In this document: positions 1-7,642 of the stretch, piece after piece
How the letters are laid out: each line of letters opens with the position of its first letter
How positions within the stretch are numbered: position 1 is the stretch's first letter
Assembly (NCBI GenBank): GCA_944323045.1
Contig: CALUQX010000005.1
Coordinates: forward strand, 36,884 to 100,883
From: Candidatus Gastranaerophilales bacterium
GTDB lineage: Bacteria > Cyanobacteriota > Vampirovibrionia > Gastranaerophilales > Gastranaerophilaceae
Length of the DNA: 64,000 nt
Direction of reading: 5' to 3'
Notes under the pieces: model-generated
The model's input: the letters and a program-made list of their open reading frames with translations, nothing else
What the model was told of the DNA's origin: nothing
The model's database searches: none
Made by a program: the position numbers and the translations under genes

Positions 1-442
1 GCTCTCCCCGCAAGGTGAACCGTTGACGGATAAAATTGTGAATGAATTATCAAAAGTTGAACAAATTATTTTATTATGCGGTCACTACGAAGGGTTTGAT
101 GAACGAATTCGTGACATAATTAAACCGCGCGAAATTTCTATAGGGGATTTTGTACTTACCGGCGGCGAACTTCCTGCTTTATGCCTTATAGATGCTGTAT
201 CACGCAAACTTGAAGGCACTCTGGGGAAAATTGAGTCTGCTGAAGAAGATAGTTTTTCTAATGGACTTCTGGAATATCCGCACTATACAAAACCACGCGA
301 ATACAGAGGGCTAAAGGTGCCAGATGTCTTATTAAACGGCAATCACAAAGAAATAAACGATTTTAGATACGCAGAAAGCTTAGAGCGTACAAAAAAACGT
401 CGTCCTGACTTATATGAAAAATTTATTAAAACTTCTTCTTAA
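1..442 (+). CDS. trmD: tRNA (guanine37-N1)-methyltransferase, 5'-truncated
   Basis: C-terminal part of TrmD, which methylates G37 of tRNAs with SAM and keeps the reading frame during translation. The reading frame is open back to base 2, so the gene starts before the window. Visible family motifs in order are LSPQGEPL, the SAM-knot segment [28 protein letters not shown] and [13 protein letters not shown], followed by the basic C-terminal domain ending [11 protein letters not shown]. The TTG at 23 is internal and not a start. The gene converges on the minus-strand gene ending at 426 and overlaps it by 17 nt. Identification is secure; only the missing N-terminus is uncertain. Confidence 0.95.
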   Translation, partial: LSPQGEPLTDKIVNELSKVEQIILLCGHYEGFDERIRDIIKPREISIGDFVLTGGELPALCLIDAVSRKLEGTLGKIESAEEDSFSNGLLEYPHYTKPREYRGLKVPDVLLNGNHKEINDFRYAESLERTKKRRPDLYEKFIKTSS

Positions 443-896
443 AGTCGTTTGAATGCCCCAATCCGCAGACATCTTTCAAAAATTTAACAACAGAATAGGC
501 AGCAAGCCCTATACCAAATCCGCCGGCAACTTTGTTATTTTTTGATACTAATGCTCCAATACCAAGTCCCAACGGCACAACAGAACTAACCAACATTGAG
601 CCGAAACCTTTGAAATATCCGATGGCAGAATTTACGAAATGGCGGACGTTATCCTGTATCTGCCAGTCAAACAGGAATGTTTTGGCTTTTGATGTCGTTA
701 TACTGGGATCAGCAAGAAACATTGTATTATTATACGAATCTCTGCATGCTTTAGCGTCCTGAGTTTTTGCGTAAGCATCGGAATTTATTTTGCCCAGAAC
801 ATGTGAATCGTAACCGACAATGCCAAGCGCCAGTGCTCCCGCACCTTTAGCAAGATATTTTCCATAGTTGTTTTTGATAGCAGAAATTATCGTCAT
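426..896 (-). CDS. Small hydrophobic protein of unknown function
   Basis: A 156-residue protein with no family I recognise. It has a Gly/Ala-rich hydrophobic segment near residues 15-35 and two more near 95-115 and 125-140, so it is probably membrane-associated. The central part is polar and contains one Cys (CRDSYNN), with a second Cys near the C-terminus. Its ATG overlaps the stop of the upstream gene (893-1792) as ATGA, which implies translational coupling. Its 3' end overlaps trmD tail-to-tail by 17 nt. The Gly-rich hydrophobic stretches recall the twin membrane proteins at 54-56 kb, but I see no alignable motif. Confidence 0.7.
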   Translation of the reverse strand: MTIISAIKNNYGKYLAKGAGALALGIVGYDSHVLGKINSDAYAKTQDAKACRDSYNNTMFLADPSITTSKAKTFLFDWQIQDNVRHFVNSAIGYFKGFGSMLVSSVVPLGLGIGALVSKNNKVAGGFGIGLAAYSVVKFLKDVCGLGHSNDFKKKF

Positions 897-1792
897 AATA
901 ATGTCATCACCTTATTAACATCTTCTGTTTTCTTTTTATTTTTGGCTTTATCTGTTACTTCAAATTCTTTTTCGGTTGTCTGTCCTGACATTTTAAGCAG
1001 GATATTAGCTGCCATCAGCGCATCCTGACCGTAGCCGCTTGTAGAATTTTGCATATTCTGTAATATAGCAGCAGTATTTGCATCACCGGTTATGTTGCGA
1101 GAATACAACAGGCTTAATCCTAAAAATCTTACTTTCATATCAGGATCTTGAATCATTTTATTAACTAAAGCATTAAGAGCTTTGTCATCTTTTCTTGAAG
1201 GATCTTCCAGGGCTCTTGCAACAACTTCTTTAGCGCCCATCAAACGAACTTCTTTGTCCTGACTGTTCAAATAGTTTTCAACATTTTTGATATAATCATC
1301 TGTTAACATGACGATTGTACGTTTTTCAGTTTTTTTGCCGTCATTAGTTGTTGCACTTGCAGTAGCACTGGCACCGGCAGGGGCTTGACCGTTTATATTT
1401 CCACTGTTTGAAGAGCCTTGTTGTGCGGCTGCCGGCTGTGCTGGCATAGCAGCAGGATTAACTGTTACATTCTGAGTTTGATTTACCCCGCCGTTTATCG
1501 AGCCCGGCATAGATGCGCAAGGGTATTGCGGCACGCAGCATCCTTGTCCCCAGTTAGTTGTATAATAATTGGCGGGATAACTCGGCGTCTGGTTAGGATT
1601 TGTTCCGTAAGACGGAGCATTAACATTATAAACAGGAGCGGTTCCCGGCATTCCCACTGACGGATTAAAAATTTGAATATGAACGCCTGATTGACTACCC
1701 GGAATAATCGGGGCTGTCTGTACCTGCGGGGCGTAATTTTGCCCTTGCGGCTGTATCGGTTGTGTTTGATACTGTCCTACTGAATTATCCAT
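893..1792 (-). CDS. HEAT-like repeat protein with long P/Q/N-rich N-terminus
   Basis: 299 residues in two parts. Residues 1-150 are low complexity, rich in Pro, Gln, Asn, Gly and Ala, with a short Cys cluster (GCCVPQYPC) around 84-92. Residues 160-270 are helical and read like HEAT/armadillo repeats, with phrases such as DKEVRLMGAKEVVARAL and DPDMKVRFLGLSLLYSR. The C-terminus is Lys-rich. There is no signal peptide or membrane segment. An AAAGGG ribosome-binding site precedes the ATG. It is the first gene of a two-gene unit with 426-896. HEAT repeats suggest a binding scaffold; the partner is unknown. Confidence 0.7.
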   Translation of the reverse strand: MDNSVGQYQTQPIQPQGQNYAPQVQTAPIIPGSQSGVHIQIFNPSVGMPGTAPVYNVNAPSYGTNPNQTPSYPANYYTTNWGQGCCVPQYPCASMPGSINGGVNQTQNVTVNPAAMPAQPAAAQQGSSNSGNINGQAPAGASATASATTNDGKKTEKRTIVMLTDDYIKNVENYLNSQDKEVRLMGAKEVVARALEDPSRKDDKALNALVNKMIQDPDMKVRFLGLSLLYSRNITGDANTAAILQNMQNSTSGYGQDALMAANILLKMSGQTTEKEFEVTDKAKNKKKTEDVNKVMTLL

Positions 1793-1907
1793 AACTACCC
1801 TTTACTACTTACTTATATTATTAAAGTATTAAAAAGAAAAATTATTGCCAATTTTTGTCAAACTTTAAGAAATGTAACAATGATTAACTTTTTTACCCAT
1901 GCAGTTC

Positions 1908-1913
1908 TATAAT
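1908..1913 (+). promoter_or_regulatory. -10 element (TATAAT) of a probably leaderless gene
   Basis: A perfect TATAAT ends 6 nt before the ATG at 1920, so transcription would start at or next to that ATG. The same spacing occurs before dnaX and before the minus-strand gene starting at 12490. I see no convincing -35 box. Confidence 0.5.
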
Positions 1914-1919
1914 GAATAT

Positions 1920-2498
1920 ATGGATTCATATGAAAAAAATTATTTAAACAAGCGTCCTCAAAATTTGTGTTTGATGTGTGGAAAATGTTGTCGTGTAGTA
2001 ACAACAGGAACACCACACTCAGAATTGGTTGAACTTGCCGCAAGGGGAGATGTTTATGCAAAAGAGTTTTTAGAAATTTTTGAACCGTATCCGTCAATTG
2101 AAGATGCGCGTAAAGCAAGTAATGATACAGTTGAAAATATACTTTTGCACCTAAAAAATGACAGTAAAGCGACGGATAATCTAACATTCTATTATTGTAA
2201 GTATCTTCAGGAAGACAATATGTGTTCAAGATACGAAGACAGAATGACGTTATGCAAACATTTTCCTAGTTCACCGTGGGCGATAGTACCTCCGGGATGC
2301 GGATTTTCCGGCTGGCTTTTCTTGAAGCGAGAAGAGGATAAAGAGCGAGTTCGCAAAGCAAAAGAAGAATTGCTTGATTTGCAGGTATTGCGGACAAAAT
2401 TAACGAATAAAGAAACACTTGAAAAGTTAGAACTGGTTGAAAAGAAATTAAATAAAACAATAGAACTTTATAAAAAGTATGGTTCACAGGACTGGTAA
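1920..2498 (+). CDS. YkgJ-type zinc/iron-binding Cys-cluster protein
   Basis: 192 residues. The N-terminal CLMCGKCCRV (residues ~17-26) is the CxxCxxCC cluster typical of the YkgJ family, followed by later cysteines in YYCKYLQEDNMCSRY, LCKHFP and PGCGF. Such proteins are thought to bind a metal ion or cluster; no defined reaction is established. The C-terminal third is a charged helix rich in Glu/Lys. I chose the ATG at 1920 rather than 1899 because TATAAT at 1908 would lie inside the longer reading frame and there is no ribosome-binding site before 1899. The repeat-filled gap 2499-3141 follows. Confidence 0.85.
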   Translation: MDSYEKNYLNKRPQNLCLMCGKCCRVVTTGTPHSELVELAARGDVYAKEFLEIFEPYPSIEDARKASNDTVENILLHLKNDSKATDNLTFYYCKYLQEDNMCSRYEDRMTLCKHFPSSPWAIVPPGCGFSGWLFLKREEDKERVRKAKEELLDLQVLRTKLTNKETLEKLELVEKKLNKTIELYKKYGSQDW

Positions 2499-2816
2499 CC
2501 CCATTACCGTGCAAACAGATAAATAGAGAGTTTTGAAAGACGTTGTGGCGTTAAGTAAGAGGATGCCGACGTTTCGACGAACCGGTACTCTGTGAATTGT
2601 GACCGGTGAACAGTGAACGGTTGTTACAAAAGTGATTAAGTGACTAGCGAATTTGCGCACGGACGGAGTGAAACGAGTCCGGATAGCGAACGGATTGAGC
2701 CGGCTTGTGCGTAAGCACAATAGGCGAAACTCCGTGAGCGTGGAGCAAATTCAAGACAGGTGATTAAGTGATTAAGCGGGTTACATGAATCAGTCAACGC
2801 CAGCTTTTTCCTCGCC

Positions 2817-2894
2817 CCTTGAGGGAGAGGATAGTTTGACTTAACGAACGGTAGTGAGTTTAGTCATAACTTGGTGAGGGGTCAAATAATATGA
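2817..2894 (+). repeat. Dispersed module, inverted partner of 42301-42380
   Basis: About 78 nt read as the reverse complement of 42301-42380 with roughly five mismatches. It begins with a CCCCTTGAGGGAGAGG hairpin-like start and ends in GGGGTCAAATAATATGA. The two copies lie 39.4 kb apart in opposite orientation. No coding potential is seen. Confidence 0.8.
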
Positions 2895-2996
2895 ACGTAG
2901 TTGTAGGGTGCCGTCGTTTCGCCCTCTGCTCGCAATCCGCAAGTGCGCGATGACATGGAAACATCAGGCAACATGGAATATCACATTGACTCATAA

Positions 2997-3121
2997 AAGG
3001 CACTAAGTTACTAAGGCACTAAGGGGCTAAGTATTTACTAAAAATAAGGCAACGCTCTATTCTTGCATTGCCTTATTCTTGTAATTCCTTAGTGCCTTAG
3101 CATCCTAGTGCCTTAGTGCCT
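2997..3121. repeat. Long imperfect palindrome after pilin 1
   Basis: The left arm 2997-3024 is made of AAGGCACTAAG units, and the right arm 3087-3121 of CCTTAGTGCC units. Nested inside is a perfect 10-bp stem, AATAAGGCAA at 3043-3052 with TTGCCTTATT at 3068-3077. It abuts the stop-codon hairpin of the pilin gene. It could act as a terminator or as a mobile repeat; the sequence does not decide. Confidence 0.65.
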
Positions 3122-3148
3122 CCAGTAAGAGGCAGAGCCTCTTACTGG
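3122..3148 (-). promoter_or_regulatory. Perfect hairpin spanning the pilin 1 stop codon
   Basis: Arms 3122-3132 and 3138-3148 form 11 perfect pairs (CCAGTAAGAGG) around a 5-nt loop, CAGAG. The stop codon at 3142-3144 lies inside one arm. The hairpin begins 14 nt after the end of the hypervariable region. A related hairpin sits at the same distance in pilin 2. In the Bordetella phage DGR a hairpin just past the variable repeat promotes retrohoming; a similar role here is inferred. Confidence 0.7.
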
Positions 3149-4290
3149 TCAACACAAACCGCCAGCCTGTCGCTGCTGAAGTCGCGGCTGCCGATGTACC
3201 TGCGCGTGTTGGTAGAGCCGAAGTATCGGTTGTACGCGTCGTGGCTGCTGTACTCCTGCCCAGACCAAACATAGAAGTAATAAGAACTTGGGGAGGCTGA
3301 GAGGAATTGAGAGGCTTTCTCTGTGTCCATTGCTAAGCTGCTGGTTATTCCGCTTGAACTTACGCTATCTGTGTTGTAGATATAATTTGCGAGTTGGGTT
3401 AGCTGGTCTTGGCTTGGCATTTTGCTTACGCCACCACATTTTGCCACCGCGCCTGCCCAGTAGTCATTGTCATAATTACATGCGGCTATTCCTAAGTCTC
3501 CCTTTTGTTCTTCACATTGTGCTTTGGTTAATGGTCCATAGCCGCCATTCTGTGGTCCTAGTATCTGGCTTATGCACATCGTATCTTTTAATTCAGGTAT
3601 CATGCAGGCAACCACGCCTTTTAATTCCCTGACGTTTATTGCGCTAATATCCGAATTTGGTTCTGCACTGTATTTATTCGGGTTCTTATTACCGGAGACA
3701 TCATATAATATCGCCATACTGTTACTTGTTGCGCTAAACTGATTGTTAAAAGGGTCTTGGGTTGTATTCGGATTGTAGGCAATTACTGCATTTACGCCAT
3801 TCGCAAATTGCACTGCCACCGTATCAGTCTCCCAATCCAGACCAAAAGCTGATGCGTCTGTTACTTTTGACATGTCTACCGGCTCTTCATCAGCACTCCA
3901 AATAACTTCCTTGTTAAAGCATTTTGTAATGTTGTTATTGTCGCATACTCTTGTTATTTTTATGTACTTCTTAAGTTCGTTCACAAAGTCCATGGTGTTT
4001 GAGTAGCCTGCTAGTTTTTCTTCTGTGTTCATTTGTCTTGTCGCAACTTCTAGACGTTTTGTGAACACGTCCTGTGCAGTTGACCATGCCTTTTCGTTGT
4101 AATTCTTTACTAGGCTTGGTATTGTTATCGCCGCCACCACGCCGATGATGGCAAGGGTGATTAGCACTTCCGCGAGGGTAAACGCGGCTTTTGGAAAAGT
4201 GACTAAGTGAGTGAAGTGAGTACGGTGAGTACCGTTGTTTCTGGAATTGGTCTGAGCCATGGCTTCGTTGATTTTGTTTTTGTTTTTCAT
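3142..4290 (-). CDS. Type IV pilin-like protein with DGR-like variable C-terminus (pilin 1)
   Basis: 382 residues. After a 36-residue leader comes the prepilin motif FTLAEVLITLAIIGVVAA (residues 37-54), with Ala at -1 rather than Gly. The middle is a secreted pilin-like domain with paired Cys (CDNNNITKC, CEEQKGDLGIAAC). The end, FYVWSGQ followed by a region rich in Y/S/R/D/N and closing LAVCVDQ, resembles C-type-lectin-like DGR target domains. The start is supported by AAGGAG ~10 nt upstream. The gene is paralogous to 42482-43543 over its whole length; the constant parts differ mainly at silent positions. It is divergent from the XRE gene at 4486. The protein should be exported and displayed on the cell surface. 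Pilin identity is firm; the variable-protein role is inferred. Confidence 0.85.
   Translation of the reverse strand: MKNKNKINEAMAQTNSRNNGTHRTHFTHLVTFPKAAFTLAEVLITLAIIGVVAAITIPSLVKNYNEKAWSTAQDVFTKRLEVATRQMNTEEKLAGYSNTMDFVNELKKYIKITRVCDNNNITKCFNKEVIWSADEEPVDMSKVTDASAFGLDWETDTVAVQFANGVNAVIAYNPNTTQDPFNNQFSATSNSMAILYDVSGNKNPNKYSAEPNSDISAINVRELKGVVACMIPELKDTMCISQILGPQNGGYGPLTKAQCEEQKGDLGIAACNYDNDYWAGAVAKCGGVSKMPSQDQLTQLANYIYNTDSVSSSGITSSLAMDTEKASQFLSASPSSYYFYVWSGQEYSSHDAYNRYFGSTNTRRYIGSRDFSSDRLAVCVDQ
3163..3288 (-). other. Putative DGR variable region of pilin 1
   Basis: 126 nt near the 3' end of the gene. Of the 31 codons after the conserved FYVWSGQ, 23 end in C although the genome prefers A/T. 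Twenty-two differ from pilin 2 at position 1 or 2, and only seven at position 3. Length is identical in both genes. This fits mutation of adenines in AAC template codons. The constant GCGGTTTGT stretch follows, where an initiation-of-homing site would be expected. Confidence 0.65.
4195..4240 (+). repeat. Dispersed-repeat sequence inside the pilin 1 leader
   Basis: The plus strand reads GTGACTAAGTGAGTGAAGTG and then ACGGTGAGTACCG, matching the GTGA-TTAAGTGA style of the intergenic repeats. On the coding strand it supplies the Thr/His-rich part of the leader (THRTHFTHLVTF). Pilin 2 lacks this insert and has an 8-residue leader. Confidence 0.6.
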
Positions 4291-4485
4291 TTGGACTTGC
4301 TCCTTTCTTATATTATTCAGGTTACTTTTTAATCATTTTTTGTTGTAAACAATAAATTTTAAATCAAAACTTATTGTATATACTATATTATATGTTGTTT
4401 TCTGTATATGTCAAGTTATTTTATGGTGTTTACACTATTAAATTTCCGGTACTAAACAGCTATTCTTTATTAAAAAGGAGCTTTT

Positions 4486-4806
4486 ATGCAGGACAAGAAA
4501 AAATTACTGGGCTTGAAAATTAAAGAAATAAGAAAAAATCATAAATTAACTCAAGAACTTTTCAGCGAAACAATAGGTATTGAAACATCGTCCCTCAGCA
4601 ACATTGAAAACGGCAAGAGCTATCCGTCAATGCAGACAGTGCTCAATATTATGGACAAATTCGGATCCGCACCTGCTGATTTCTTTGACTTTGAATACTT
4701 GAAGTCCGAGGCAGAGTTGGAAAAAGAGATTTTTGAAATAATAAAAAAACAACCTTATGACAACAAAAAAATTATTTACAGATTAATCCGGCAGTTTGCT
4801 GTATAA
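4486..4806 (+). CDS. XRE-family transcriptional regulator (divergent from pilin 1)
   Basis: 106 residues. An N-terminal Cro/C1-type helix-turn-helix covers about residues 8-65 (IKEIRKNHKLTQELFSETIG, then SSLSNIENGKSYPS). A 40-residue charged C-terminal helix with unknown role follows. AAAAAGGAG lies just before the ATG. It is transcribed away from the variable pilin, and a similar XRE gene stands in the same place beside pilin 2, so control of the pilin promoter is a reasonable inference. The 195-bp gap holds related GTAAAC / GTTTAC half-sites near 4345 and 4430. ilvD follows 26 nt downstream and may have its own TATAAT at 4803. Confidence 0.85.
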   Translation: MQDKKKLLGLKIKEIRKNHKLTQELFSETIGIETSSLSNIENGKSYPSMQTVLNIMDKFGSAPADFFDFEYLKSEAELEKEIFEIIKKQPYDNKKIIYRLIRQFAV

Positions 4807-4832
4807 TTATTTTGTTGAAAGAGGGTTAGAAG

Positions 4833-6482
4833 ATGAAAAGCGATAATATTAAAAAAGGGATAGCCAGAACGCCGCACCGCGGACTTTTAATGGCAACAGG
4901 GGTTAGTAAAAAGAATATGGATGCGCCGTTTATTGGTATTGCGAGTTCTTTTTCGGATCTTGTACCCGGACATATCGGGATGAGAGAGCTGGAACGACAG
5001 ATTGAAAAAGGGATTCATTCTGCGGGCGGTCAGGCGTTTGTTTTTGGCGTGCCGGCTGTTTGCGACGGTATTGCTATGGGACATGGAGGAATGCGCTATT
5101 CTCTGCCGTCTCGCGACTTGATAGCCGATTGTGTGGAAACTGTTGCTGCCGCACATCAGCTTGACGGCATTGTTTTACTATCCAATTGTGATAAAGTTAC
5201 CCCGGGGATGCTTATTGGTGCTTTGCGGCTTAATATTCCGGCTATTATTGTGACTGCAGGTCCTATGCTTGACGGTCACTGGCATGGAGAAGATAAATTA
5301 ACCATGATATCAGGCTCGTTTGAAGCTGTTGGACGCTTTAGAAACGGTGAAATATCAGAAACCTGTCTTAAATGTCTGGAGGAAGAATCCTGTCCTTCTG
5401 CGGGTTCCTGTCAGGGAATGTATACCGCAAATACTATGGCTTGTCTTGCAGAAGTTATGGGGATGAGTATGCCTTATTGCGCCTCTTCTGCAGCTGTTTC
5501 TTCAAGAAAACGCCGCATTGCTTTTGAAAGCGGCATGCAGATTGTTGAACTTGTAAAAAATGATGTTAAACCTTCTGACATAATCAGAAAAGAAAGTCTT
5601 ACAAACGCAATAATAACATCGCTTGCAGTGGGCGGTTCTACAAATACATTCCTGCACCTGCTTGCTATAGCTAATGCCGGCGGAATTGATATTACTATCG
5701 ACGATTTTGATAAACTAAGCAGAAGAATTCATCAGATTGTGAAAATCAACCCGTCGTCAAAACTCACAATGACTGATTTCCACAATGCCGGCGGTATTCC
5801 TGCGGTTATGAAATCACTTAAAAACGTTCTGAATAACGGCAAAACTGTCAGCGGACTTTCAGTAAATGAGATAATCGAACAGGCATGGGCTGATACATCA
5901 GTAATTCCTGAATACGATTCTTCAACATACTCTCAGGCAGGATTAGGCGTATTGCGCGGCAATCTTGCAAAAGACGGTGCGGTGATTAAAATTTCCGGAG
6001 TCGATGAAAAATGTCTTGTCTTTGAAGGTAATGCAAGACCTTTTGACAGCGAAGAAAAGGCAATGCAAGCGCTTGAAAATGATGAAATTAAAGAAGGCGA
6101 TGTGCTTGTAATCCGTTATGAGGGTCCGAAAGGCGGTCCGGGGATGCGGGAAATGCTTGCGCCAACATCTCTTCTTGTGGGAAAAGGCTTAGGGACAAAA
6201 TGCGCCCTGATTACTGATGGAAGATTTTCCGGCGGCACACGCGGCATATGTGTGGGGCATATCTGTCCTGAAGCGGCTAACGGCGGTACAATAGCACTTG
6301 TTGAAAAAGGTGATAAAATTAAAATTGATATTCCTAACCGCACAATCGAACTTCTTGTATCAGATGAAGAACTGGATAAACGCCGCAAGACACTAAAACC
6401 TTTTGAATTAAAATGTAAATCAGGTTACCTGGCTAAATACGCAAAAAATGTTCAAGACGCCAGCCACGGTGCAATTGTTTAA
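4833..6482 (+). CDS. ilvD: Dihydroxy-acid dehydratase
   Basis: 549 residues, a normal length for IlvD, which dehydrates 2,3-dihydroxy acids to 2-keto acids in valine, leucine and isoleucine synthesis. Hallmarks in order are [35 protein letters not shown], the Fe-S Cys in [11 protein letters not shown], the second Cys motif [16 protein letters not shown], and C-terminal [16 protein letters not shown] and [11 protein letters not shown]. The VPGH form of the first motif is that of the E. coli type enzyme. No other branched-chain genes are nearby. GAAAGAGGG precedes the ATG. A strong terminator follows. Confidence 0.97.
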   Translation: MKSDNIKKGIARTPHRGLLMATGVSKKNMDAPFIGIASSFSDLVPGHIGMRELERQIEKGIHSAGGQAFVFGVPAVCDGIAMGHGGMRYSLPSRDLIADCVETVAAAHQLDGIVLLSNCDKVTPGMLIGALRLNIPAIIVTAGPMLDGHWHGEDKLTMISGSFEAVGRFRNGEISETCLKCLEEESCPSAGSCQGMYTANTMACLAEVMGMSMPYCASSAAVSSRKRRIAFESGMQIVELVKNDVKPSDIIRKESLTNAIITSLAVGGSTNTFLHLLAIANAGGIDITIDDFDKLSRRIHQIVKINPSSKLTMTDFHNAGGIPAVMKSLKNVLNNGKTVSGLSVNEIIEQAWADTSVIPEYDSSTYSQAGLGVLRGNLAKDGAVIKISGVDEKCLVFEGNARPFDSEEKAMQALENDEIKEGDVLVIRYEGPKGGPGMREMLAPTSLLVGKGLGTKCALITDGRFSGGTRGICVGHICPEAANGGTIALVEKGDKIKIDIPNRTIELLVSDEELDKRRKTLKPFELKCKSGYLAKYAKNVQDASHGAIV

Positions 6483-6491
6483 ATAATACGC

Positions 6492-6522
6492 AAAAAGCCG
6501 GATGATAAACATCCGGCTTTTT
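6492..6522 (+). terminator. Intrinsic terminator after ilvD
   Basis: A perfect 13-bp stem (AAAAAGCCGGATG, 6492-6504, with 6510-6522) and a 5-nt loop; the right arm ends in five T. The A-rich left arm lets it also serve the convergent pilin gene ending at 6545. Confidence 0.9.
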
Positions 6523-6544
6523 AAAATATTTAGCTAATTTAATA

Positions 6545-7219
6545 TTAACCTAACGGAGAATCATCGTTACCTTCAGCACCGTTTTCATTGTTTTCAGAAC
6601 CGTATAATACTGCACGAGCCGGAGCTGAAGCAGGAGCTACAGTTTGATCATAGAATTTGATAGGGAAGATATCGTTGATAGTAACTTTATCTGTACATTC
6701 GCCTTCTGAAACTGTACAAGAAACAGTTTTGTTAGGACCTTTAGTACCGTTAGCATCTATCCAGCCAAAGCAAGGTTTTGCTTCTGTACAACCTGCTGCA
6801 TCATTTTTAAAGCTGAATACAATACCATCCTGGAATCTGAATGTATAGTTTGTATTAGGAACGGCAGTTGCTGTACCTGTTGCAGCGTTACCATTATTAG
6901 AGATTAATACTTCATAATTAGATAATTCGTTGTCTTCAATCAAAGCACCGTTAGTTCTTTCTGAGAACATTCTGTACAATGAAATAGTATTTTCATTCTT
7001 ATCAGTGTTTGCAGAAGTACCTGCCAAATCGTAATCATCAAGTGCAATGTTCATAACAACAGCCTGTGATAAAACTGATAATGCTTTTTTGTAAGCTGTT
7101 TTAAATTGTGCACCATTTGTGTTGTTAATCAAAGTTGGCATTGTCATAGCTGCTACAACACCGATAATTGCCAAAGTAATCAAAACTTCAGCCAAAGTGA
7201 AACCAAAACGTTTTGTCAT
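6545..7219 (-). CDS. Type IV pilin-like protein without variable region (pilin 3)
   Basis: 224 residues. The leader MTKRFG is followed by FTLAEVLITLAIIGVVAA, a standard prepilin cleavage site with Gly at -1. The globular part contains a Cys pair (CTEAKPC) and another (CTVSEGEC), and an NGTKGPN / DIFPIKFYD tract common in pilin-like proteins of this group. The C-terminus is acidic and low-complexity. Unlike pilins 1 and 2 it has no NNC-rich tract, no C-type-lectin-like end and no neighbouring XRE gene. A GAAAGG site lies upstream. It may be a structural pilin or pseudopilin; the assembly machinery is not in this window. Confidence 0.85.
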   Translation of the reverse strand: MTKRFGFTLAEVLITLAIIGVVAAMTMPTLINNTNGAQFKTAYKKALSVLSQAVVMNIALDDYDLAGTSANTDKNENTISLYRMFSERTNGALIEDNELSNYEVLISNNGNAATGTATAVPNTNYTFRFQDGIVFSFKNDAAGCTEAKPCFGWIDANGTKGPNKTVSCTVSEGECTDKVTINDIFPIKFYDQTVAPASAPARAVLYGSENNENGAEGNDDSPLG

Positions 7220-7642
7220 AACTTTTTTACCTTTCTTTCTTACATTGTTAAATGTACTGACTCTTTTATTTTATACCTATAATATAATACCCTCATCTCT
7301 CTGTTGCAATAACCAAAACCAAAACGCAGAGCTTTTATTATAAGTATCTAAATAAAAACATTTTATACTCTTATTGTATAACTTTTTCTATCTGTTGTCA
7401 ATACTGTAATTCTAAAAAAATCCTACCAGTAGTGGATATTTGAGGGTAAAAACCGCTATTTATACGATTTTTACCATACTTGAGAACTAATACTTTTGGG
7501 TTAATTTTTGTTTACAATTAGTACTTTTTGATTAATATTTCTTAACATAACGGGTGCCTTGAAATATTCTTCTGCCCATGCTAATATTGTTTTTAATAAA
7601 ATAAGATTGTAATTAGTCATGTATTTAAGAAGAGGGGTATTT
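7220..7642. other. AT-rich divergent promoter region
   Basis: 423 bp between pilin 3 and malQ with no credible gene. It must hold the promoters for both. One structured element is visible: an imperfect 11-bp inverted repeat, GGTAAAAACCG at 7445-7455 with CGATTTTTACC at 7465-7475 (one mismatch). Its function is unknown. I see nothing else there. Confidence 0.5.

Larger units (their letters stand above)
2499..3141. repeat. Composite repeat block downstream of variable pilin 1
   Basis: A 643-bp gap without a credible gene. From left to right it holds a GCCGACGTTTCGACG / GGTACTCTGTG module (~2563-2597), a GTGACCGGTGAACAGTGAAC module (~2600-2620), GTGATTAAGTGATTAAGCGG (~2760-2780), a ~78-nt module at 2817-2894, and a large stem built from GGCACTAAG repeats (2997-3121). 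Relatives of these modules occur at 26.3 kb, 41.7-42.4 kb and at the window end. Relative to the window-end copy, the 2650-2755 part is an insertion bounded by GAATTTGC / GCAAATTC and contains its own small hairpins. Confidence 0.8.

Noticed and set aside
2484..2720. Open frame of 78 codons on the minus strand
   Set aside because: It consists of repeat modules and lacks a ribosome-binding site or any protein-like feature.
2997..3121. CRISPR-like reading of the GGCACTAAG units
   Set aside because: Units are ~10 nt, irregular and palindromic as a whole, without spacers of regular length; no cas genes are present.
4927..4990. Lost Fe-S cysteine in ilvD (VPGH rather than TPCN)
   Set aside because: VPGH is the normal form in the E. 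coli type enzyme; the other Cys motifs are intact.
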